A DNA stretch of 59,201 nucleotides from Bacteroidales bacterium (lineage in GTDB: Bacteria; Bacteroidota; Bacteroidia; Bacteroidales; UBA7960): contig PWKN01000084.1 of assembly GCA_003559735.1 (NCBI GenBank), positions 1 to 59,201 on the forward strand, read 5' to 3'. Positions 57,558-59,201 of this stretch are shown here, piece by piece; positions within the stretch are counted from its first letter, which is position 1, and every line of letters starts with the position of its first letter. The position numbers were made by a program, and so were the translations under genes. Under the pieces are notes generated by a model. It was not told the origin of the DNA and did no database searches. It was given only the letters and a program-made list of their open reading frames with translations.

Positions 57558-59201
57558 ATGAAAAAAATAAGGAGTCAGCTTGTCACGATCATTATTCTTA
57601 TCCTGGTTACTGGCTGCAAAACCGAGCATGACAGATCAGGAGATACGGGTTTTCAAAACAACAAGAGGTCGGTTTATGATGTGCAGGCCCGCAACGGAGA
57701 TGACCCGTTTCTGACTCGTTTATACTGGTCGCTCAATGATTCCCCTATGCAGCAGAAATTAAGATCACTCAAGCCATTTCCGGTTGGGGTGGTCTATTAT
57801 CAGCAACGTGGAGATGATCTGGAAGCAGCCAGAAAAGAATTCAGAACGATCCATGACCTTGGATTTACCGCCCTGAAACAGGTGGAGCTCAAAGCCCCTT
57901 ATAACTCACCAGATTTCAGGGAACAAGTGTTTCATGCAGCCCTTGAGGAGGGCATCTCTCCCTGGTACTACGGCAGGGCTGGCTGGCAAACCATTACCCA
58001 GGAATTGATCGATTCGCTGGGTATTGCCCTTGAATTAAACTGCAATAACTTACCTGCAATACAAAACCATCCCAGGATGATTGAATTCCAGGATAACAAA
58101 CTTCACGAACGTGTTGACAGGATGAAACATAAACCACCAAGACCTCCAGGCATGGGTGAACCAGGGCGCAACTCCCCATTCCTTCCCGACCGGTTAATTC
58201 CGCATTTTGCAGATTGGCTGAGTGATGCCTATGGAGATATTGAAACACTAAAATATGCCTGGAACCATGGTTATACTGATTCACCTGTAATAAACAGTTT
58301 CATGGATGCTGCACAACTGATGCGTGCCCGTTCTGTTGATGAGTTTGGAAATCGCTGGGGCAATATGTCATGGGAGTTCAGGAGAATGCGCGATGCCATG
58401 CGCTTTCAGGCCGACCTGATCATCGCGAATTATAACGAAGCCATGCAGATCCTTTATGATTGGGACCCGGAAGAACCAGAACGAACCGGGGGTCACCAGA
58501 TCTTTGAAAACCAGGCAATCAATTCGTGGGACCTTGAAGCGCAGGCTAAAACAGCTGCTCTTGGTGGCTCCTTCTACGCATCCATCCATCTGACCCACCA
58601 TTTTTTTCTTCTCGATGGCGAAATCACCCACCCGGTTTATATGCAGTCACGCATTGTGGCCGACATGTTCAAAGGAGGATGGGCAGCCACCTGGGAATCG
58701 ACAGGAGGTCCGACGCAATGGAGCGGTCATCATCACCTTACCGTCGACGGTGACCTGATGAAACAGCTGTTTCTGTCATATATTGCCGCGGGACTCAAGG
58801 GTATTGGTATCTGGATGTGGAACTCCCGTGGTGAAGGTTGGGAGGCTGGAGAGTATGCTCTGTGCGACATCCAGGGAGAGCCTACGGAAAGGGCCATCGT
58901 TGCAGGCCGGTTGTCTGAAATACTTCAGGAACAGCGGTTTGAGCTGTGGGACGCACTTGATGAACCTGTGGTTGGGATATTGTATTCCTGGGAAAACGAG
59001 GCAATGCTTGGACGATTATCTATGGGGTTATACCAATTGTCCACGCCCGTTTATGAAACCAATCGCGACCGCATGTTCAGGCAACTACACTCAGAAGGAA
59101 GAATTGGCATGTCAAGGGCACTGATGAACCACCAGGTGCCATTTGAGTACCTGACAGACAGGGATGTGGCAGCCGGACTGGCCCACCGGTACCCCATTAT
59201 A
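57558..59201 (+). CDS. GH42-like (beta-galactosidase-type TIM barrel) lipoprotein, truncated by window end
   Basis: Own translation from ATG 57558, open for 548 codons to the last base: MKKIRSQLVTIIILILVTGCKTEHD... FPVGVVYYQQRGDDLEAARKEFRTIHDLGFTALKQ... MWNSRGEGWEAGEYALCDIQGEPTERA...; lipobox LVTGC. Confidence 0.75.
   Translation, partial: MKKIRSQLVTIIILILVTGCKTEHDRSGDTGFQNNKRSVYDVQARNGDDPFLTRLYWSLNDSPMQQKLRSLKPFPVGVVYYQQRGDDLEAARKEFRTIHDLGFTALKQVELKAPYNSPDFREQVFHAALEEGISPWYYGRAGWQTITQELIDSLGIALELNCNNLPAIQNHPRMIEFQDNKLHERVDRMKHKPPRPPGMGEPGRNSPFLPDRLIPHFADWLSDAYGDIETLKYAWNHGYTDSPVINSFMDAAQLMRARSVDEFGNRWGNMSWEFRRMRDAMRFQADLIIANYNEAMQILYDWDPEEPERTGGHQIFENQAINSWDLEAQAKTAALGGSFYASIHLTHHFFLLDGEITHPVYMQSRIVADMFKGGWAATWESTGGPTQWSGHHHLTVDGDLMKQLFLSYIAAGLKGIGIWMWNSRGEGWEAGEYALCDIQGEPTERAIVAGRLSEILQEQRFELWDALDEPVVGILYSWENEAMLGRLSMGLYQLSTPVYETNRDRMFRQLHSEGRIGMSRALMNHQVPFEYLTDRDVAAGLAHRYPII

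Overview
The window looks like a Bacteroidota (Bacteroidales-like) chromosome segment, judged from TAnnTTTG promoter elements, SusC/SusD, T9SS C-terminal domains and gliding-motility-type CTDs. Positions 1-37 kb are mostly housekeeping or ordinary accessory genes: MoxR ATPase, three SurA/PpiC-type proteins, guaB, two M16 peptidases, an OstA-like protein, two Na+-coupled transporters, a lipoprotein Fe/Mn-SOD, a LytS/LytT-type two-component system with an FG-GAP-like sensor region, a SNF2 helicase, a TM2/DUF2752/DUF4190-like membrane cluster, a TonB receptor, an FtsX/MacB permease, a pirin, a cyclase and a TIGR02757 protein. Positions 37.7-59.2 kb look like a polysaccharide utilization locus (PUL): zinc dehydrogenase, GH88, lipoprotein TIM-barrel isomerase, an unassigned large lipoprotein that may be a lyase, a giant DNRLRE/ConA/T9SS surface protein split by an apparent 1-nt frameshift, SusC, SusD, a FISUMP/SprB protein, a beta-helix protein, and a GH42-like protein that runs off the window edge and is absent from the ORF track. 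The most interesting non-coding signal is a shared promoter architecture: GGGAC placed 36-37 nt upstream of a TAnnTTTG -7 element. It occurs at three PUL promoters (DNRLRE gene, susC, beta-helix gene) and suggests one PUL-specific regulator, whose gene is not in the window. I saw no CRISPR, rRNA, tRNA or transposase. All family calls come from reading the protein sequences; no database search was run.
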